Positions 60,054-64,000 of a DNA stretch of 64,000 nt are shown here, piece by piece. Both the position numbers and the translations under genes were made by a program. The stretch is taken from assembly GCA_028564705.1 (NCBI GenBank), contig JAPXFQ010000899.1:868001-932000 (forward strand), in the 5' to 3' direction. The first letter of the stretch is position 1; each line of letters begins with the position of its first letter. The notes under the pieces are model-generated. The model was not told the origin of the DNA, did not search any database, and saw only the letters and a program-made list of their open reading frames with translations. This stretch comes from Apricaphanius iberus (taxonomy: Eukaryota; Chordata; Actinopteri; Cyprinodontiformes; Aphaniidae).

Positions 60054-61440
60054 AGAAAAGGGCATGTCACACTTTGCAGATTTTGATTTTGCAGAAAATG
60101 TTGAAAACCATGTATCACTTTTCATTCACTTTACAACTACGCGTTATTATATTAAATAATAAAAATTCCGTAATATCGCTAATACAAAACACTAAAAACT
60201 GTGGTTCTGTCACAAAATTTTAAAACATTTACAGGTGTGAATAGTTTTGTAAATGACTGTACTTTGTTTTGCATACAAAGATCATAATGTACTTATAGTG
60301 CCAGTATAATGATACCACGTTAAAGAATGTAGAAATATTTCTTTTGGAAAAATTAATGACTTCTAGTCACTGAGGTGTACAGATCTTTAATTTGGCAGAG
60401 GAGTTCTGTCTTAGGAGGACATGATCTAAGGCAATTTCCTACAAATACAAACAGCAGCCAAACATCAGTCTTGATGAAGCTTACTCAGGGCTGGAAAGTA
60501 AATTTAATTGGGGAACTCTCTAATTTTGTTTAGACTCAGAAAAAAGTCCACAATAAGCTAATTATTTCCAATTCACTTGCAGGGATTTGCAAGTAAACTG
60601 TCAACAGAGCTGCATGGGAGATAATTGGATACATTATTAGCTAGTCTGTTTGCTGGCATGGATCTTAGTTATTACCACTGTAAATAGGGCATCCATCCAA
60701 TCACAGTCTGTCATGCTGAGGGTCTCAGGGGTTGAAGCAGAGACTGGTTGTTGTCTTGCAAAAAACAGGATGCTGGAAGGATCACAAATCCATCATAGCG
60801 CCAACACAGAAACTAACAACTATGAAAGCTCATCCTTCAGGTACATTTTGAGTATCAGATTGTACATCTTTTTTTAATTAATGTATCCCCCGGAAAAGTG
60901 GAGATAACTACAGACATAACTGTTTTATAGAGTTCAGGAGGAGCAAACCTGCGGTTCTGTTTGTCGATTCTTAAAGGTTTCTCGTAAATAGCCTCAAACA
61001 CTGAAAAGTCTTTATCCTCAGACAATCACCTAAAACACAAAATTGGCTATCCCAGGCCAATGTGTATCGAAATACTGCTACAGTGCCTCTGTGTTTTCAG
61101 AATTGATGGTTAGGTTAGAGATGAGAATATTACATCACTGTTCTCTAAAAGCTGCCTATTGGTCTTCTAGACTGAAACACAAGGGTGCCGTTTTAAGTTT
61201 TTATGAAATATCGACTTGAGGCTCCAAAAGTTTGATCTTTGTGGAAAAAAGGCTGAAAGATCATATGAAGGGTGAAGCTGCCAAACTGAGATTTTCTTTA
61301 GAGTTAAACTTACAGCAAAGGGTTCCATAAAATAAACTCACTAATATTATTTTGTCATTTTAAATACTTTAATCCTAAAACTGTTAATTATGATTTAATG
61401 CATTGTGATTTTCCTTAACAAGCAGAAAAATGCAACCCTG

Positions 61441-62096
61441 TATCTCAAGGAAATTTCAATCGAACGCAACTGGACTTGGTAATTTGTCTTGGAAGACGTT
61501 TCACCTCTTATCCAAGAGGCTTCATCAGTTCATGCTCGCCGCTGAGCAGGATGGGACTGGTCCAACAAACTGGTGTGGAGACTCAGCTATTTAACCTCTT
61601 GGAGGGCTTTTCCAAGACTGATTATGTCATTGGATCCTTTGTGCTCCACGTCTTAACGACGGTCGTTGGCGTGTCGCCTTTTGGTGGAGGTTAGGTTTCG
61701 GCTTCGTTAGTGCCCTATTGTGTTATAACGAAAGTCGCTGGAGTCACAGTTGTTTTTCTTATTAGAGGTTAAATTGTTGAGTCTCCTGGGTAGGGATGAA
61801 AGGGCAGCATTGTAAATTGGAGATAGGTGATGTCTCAGGCCTCCTCCTCTGTTGAGAGATGGTTTCTCTATTTTTACATAGATGGCTTCTTTTACTCCTC
61901 TTTCAAACCATCTGTCCTCCCTGTCTAATATCCGGACATTGCTTACCTCAAAGGAGTGGGCTTTATCCTTGTTAGTTGGACCAGTCGCAGCCTGGTCAGC
62001 AGTGTGAACTGATGAAGCCTCTTGGATAAGAGGTGAAACGTCTTCCAAGACAAATTACCAAGTCCAGTTGCGTTCGATTGAAATTTCCTTGAGATA
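61441..62096 (-). mobile_element. Penelope-like retroelement fragment between perfect inverted arms
   Basis: Two arms of 92 bases, 61441-61532 and 62005-62096, are exact reverse complements of each other (beginning 'tatctcaaggaaatttcaat', ending 'ggcttcatcagttca'). The 472-base centre encodes on the minus strand the end of a Penelope-like protein, the GIY-YIG endonuclease. Penelope-like elements often insert with terminal pLTR copies in inverted or tandem arrangement and with heavy 5' truncation, which fits. The identity of the arms implies a young insertion or gene conversion. Confidence 0.75.
61707..62004 (-). pseudogene. Penelope GIY-YIG endonuclease C-terminus
   Basis: The minus-strand open frame (continuing through the right arm from 62048) reads KDKAHSFEVSNVRILDREDR, WFERGVKEAIYVKIEKPSLN, RGGGLRHHLSPIYNAALSSL. 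The words RILDRE, RWFERGVKEAI and PSLNRGGGL are the conserved C-terminal half of the GIY-YIG nuclease fused to Penelope-like reverse transcriptases. It includes the catalytic-helix Glu region and Asn. The GIY and YIG strands and the whole RT are missing. It ends at a stop near 61707. Confidence 0.8.
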
Positions 62097-62196
62097 ACCA
62101 TGACCTCTATGAATGAGAATATTCACAGGCCTTTTGCAACACAGTATATTACAGACATCTTTACCTTTGTTGGAAATGGTTTACATTACCTACTGA

Positions 62197-63095
62197 CCCG
62201 GATCTACCACATAGGAAACTTGGGCGCGTGCCCTGGGGCCCTCGGACATAGAGGGGCCCTCGGACATAGAGGGGCCCTCTGGCGGCAACATAAAAAATCC
62301 CACACAAGACTTTAATCTTAATTTTCATAATTGTCCAATCAGAAGAAAATTATTATAACGATAATGATTGTTTACAAAAAATGGACTCTTGTGATTGTCT
62401 CCCTTACATGTCAGTTTGTTGAGTTGACAGGTATTGATTGGCAGCAGGCGGCAATGCACTATACAGATTGACTAATGATAATGGTGAGTGGGGTTTAGCA
62501 GGTGGTTTCCATATGTGGTATATATAGTGGAACTGCGGGCAGAAAATGAACCTCAGTAGCATCACAGAAAGCCCAGAAGGGCTTCAAAGTGAAAGAAGAA
62601 AAAGAAAAAGGAGGAAAAAGAAGGGGCTGCTATACAAAATGCTAGCTTTAAAAAAAAATAACTAATTTTCTGGGATGCATACAATCTGAGTGTAATAATA
62701 TTGATTGCTTATTTATGCGATTAATTTAATATTAATTCAAAAGGAAATGAGCCACAAAATAGCACACATCTATACACTACAAATGTCATTTTATATTAAT
62801 TTAATTGAATAATAAAACCTTTTTTATGCATGAAATGTATAAAAAATGTAGATCTCTATCATTGAAAACATTTCAATAACTGTATAATATTTCAATCAAT
62901 CCCCTTTTAAACCTATTATAATCTCTCCAAGTCCTTGAACAATGTTAAAATCCACAGGTAGATGACACCACATATGTCTAATCTCTAGTTTTTTTTTGTT
63001 TAAACTCAGTGCTAAATGAAGATTTCATATATACATATTTATTTATTGTCTTGGGGGCAAAAAATTGGGGCCCATCGGAGGCCCATCATTAAGCC
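62197..63095 (+). mobile_element. Possible hAT (ZMYM1/DUF4371-type) remnant
   Basis: The GC-rich left part 'gggcgcgtgccctggggcc' and right part 'ttggggcccatcggaggccc' could be ends. Between them the plus strand at about 62547-62646 reads MNLSSITESPEGLQSERRKR then KRRKKKGLLYKML, like the lysine-rich start of DUF4371-type hAT transposases (a basic run before G-x-L-x-K-x-L). No further transposase is seen. Speculative. Confidence 0.3.
62235..62280 (+). repeat. 18-bp tandem repeat, 2.5 copies
   Basis: The unit GGGGCCCTCGGACATAGA occurs at 62235-62252 and 62253-62270, with a partial third copy to 62280. It lies at the GC-rich left end of the possible hAT remnant. Confidence 0.95.
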
Positions 63096-64000
63096 ATCTT
63101 GTTAAACCCACTCGGTGCCACCATGGAAACTGGGCACAAAATTCACTGGGTTTCCAAAGTGGGCCCCAACTATCAGCCCTGCTACTCTCCATGGTCAGAG
63201 CCACATGAGTGTTTTGGCTGGGAGGATATTAGAGGGCTACACACTTCTATCCAACAAAGCGTAAATGTGATGAATGCCATTCCAATATTTAAGTAGGAGT
63301 TAAAAACTTATCTTATGCTTCACAACCAACTTTTGTACTTTGCAAAACGAGCTGCATCACTTTCTGTGGCGGTTTGACAGCAGGACTCGACCGTCCCCAA
63401 GAGACGCCACAGATTATTGTTAACATTTTTGTTACTACAGACAGAAGAGGACACAGGAGCACTGAGAGGAAGAGAGAGACAGATAAAGAGGCAAAAGACA
63501 CAGGACAGTAGAAAAGAGACAGAGGAGTAAGGCAGGATCAGGAAAATCATCAGGTATGAGTGTGTTTGGGATTGGGATATAAAACAATCCTGGCCTGGAG
63601 TTTAATGCTTACGTATTTATGTTAGTGCTTTGACTTTTGCCAAAAAATCATATTAGAAGTTCGTTTGTTTATTAATATTAAAATTAGAATATATTTGAAT
63701 ATTTAATAATTGTATTTTGACAATTAAATGTCTTAAGTAGCCTGATCTCAGCTCCAGAGGAACTGTAAACCTTTGACACCGCCGCAATTTCGGTGTATGA
63801 GTGTAAGAGAGTAGCAATGTTACTGATTAAACATTTAAATTAATAAGTTCTTTAACTGGACTGCAGGCGACCTTATATAACACAAACATCCGGCAAAATG
63901 GTGGCGCAGTACGTCTGTTTTCATGCCTACTACTCACTCGTTTGCTCGGAATCTGAATTGAAAACGTGTACAAGCAAACACATTTACAAAAAAAAAATTC
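63096..64000. other. Unassigned DNA at right edge
   Basis: No exon of stx1a was found here. The short minus ORFs at 63313-63550 are Ser/Leu-rich and look fortuitous. 'caaaatggtggcgcag' near 63894 may start another repeat that leaves the window. Confidence 0.3.

Larger units (their letters stand above)
58973..60262 (+). mobile_element. Tc1/mariner transposon, decayed and interrupted
   Basis: The left end 'TAGTGCCTTGCATTATTCAT' and the right end 'aatagttttgtaaatgactg' with TA form degenerate inverted repeats of a widespread fish Tc1-like element. The left half keeps transposase words (VKLCLQ-type region, then IIPNGETWWWECFSSAAIWK, usual HHPHRETWWWQHHAVGMLFFSR-like order in the parent). The right half holds the C-terminus (59859-60053). 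The middle (about 59430-59855) is replaced by the A-rich repeat. Dead copy. Confidence 0.65.

Noticed and set aside
61441..62096. Classical DNA transposon with 92-bp terminal inverted repeats
   Set aside because: The centre encodes a Penelope-type GIY-YIG tail rather than a transposase, and no clear target duplication flanks the arms.
1..64000. CRISPR arrays, operons, phage or plasmid features
   Set aside because: No regularly spaced direct repeats and no prokaryotic gene organisation; the content is clearly vertebrate intron and transposons.

Overview
This is vertebrate nuclear DNA, almost certainly from a ray-finned fish. The evidence is the repeat load (CR1/L2/Rex1-type LINEs, tRNA-derived SINEs with L2-like tails, many hAT, Tc1/mariner and PIF/Harbinger elements, a Penelope-like remnant) together with two spliced exons of a neuronal syntaxin. 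There are no operons, CRISPR arrays or bacterial signals.

Host gene: two short minus-strand exons, 26365-26442 and 9814-9913, have correct splice sites and join in frame to give the acidic N-terminus and the start of the Habc domain of syntaxin-1. They match syntaxin-1A best (stx1a). The intron between them is 16,451 bp. The first coding exon was not found, so everything from about 26.4 kb to the right edge is probably intron 1 or upstream DNA. Exon 4 onward must lie left of base 1. A third exon-like ORF (39036-39308, minus) could be the first coding exon of an unrecognised membrane protein.

Repeats, left to right: a nearly full-length but frameshifted Rex1/L2-group LINE (1-3048, minus); SINE copies and a PIF/Harbinger element holding a decayed nuclease (3.6-8 kb); LINE scraps, a CA-flanked repeat and a hAT deletion derivative with a perfect 8-bp target duplication (11-16 kb); a LINE 3' end, another hAT and SINEs (18-29 kb); a Tc1 remnant and a hAT with a broken BED-type transposase (30-34 kb); MITEs, a Tc1 end and the orphan exon (34-39 kb); an L2 LINE inserted in an A-rich dispersed repeat (39.4-42.4 kb); a nested stack of hATs, MITEs and a SINE (42.9-46.7 kb); further hATs and Harbinger MITEs (47.8-56 kb); a Tc1 element interrupted by the A-rich repeat (59-60.3 kb); a Penelope-like fragment between perfect 92-bp inverted arms (61.4-62.1 kb); and a probable hAT remnant (62.2-63.1 kb).

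The window is therefore a neuronal gene intron enlarged by transposons. Target duplications date several insertions relative to one another. I found no convincing new biochemical system. The most unusual structures are the Penelope hairpin, the hAT stack and the orphan membrane-protein exon. All family names rest on recognition of motifs and ends by eye, without database searches.
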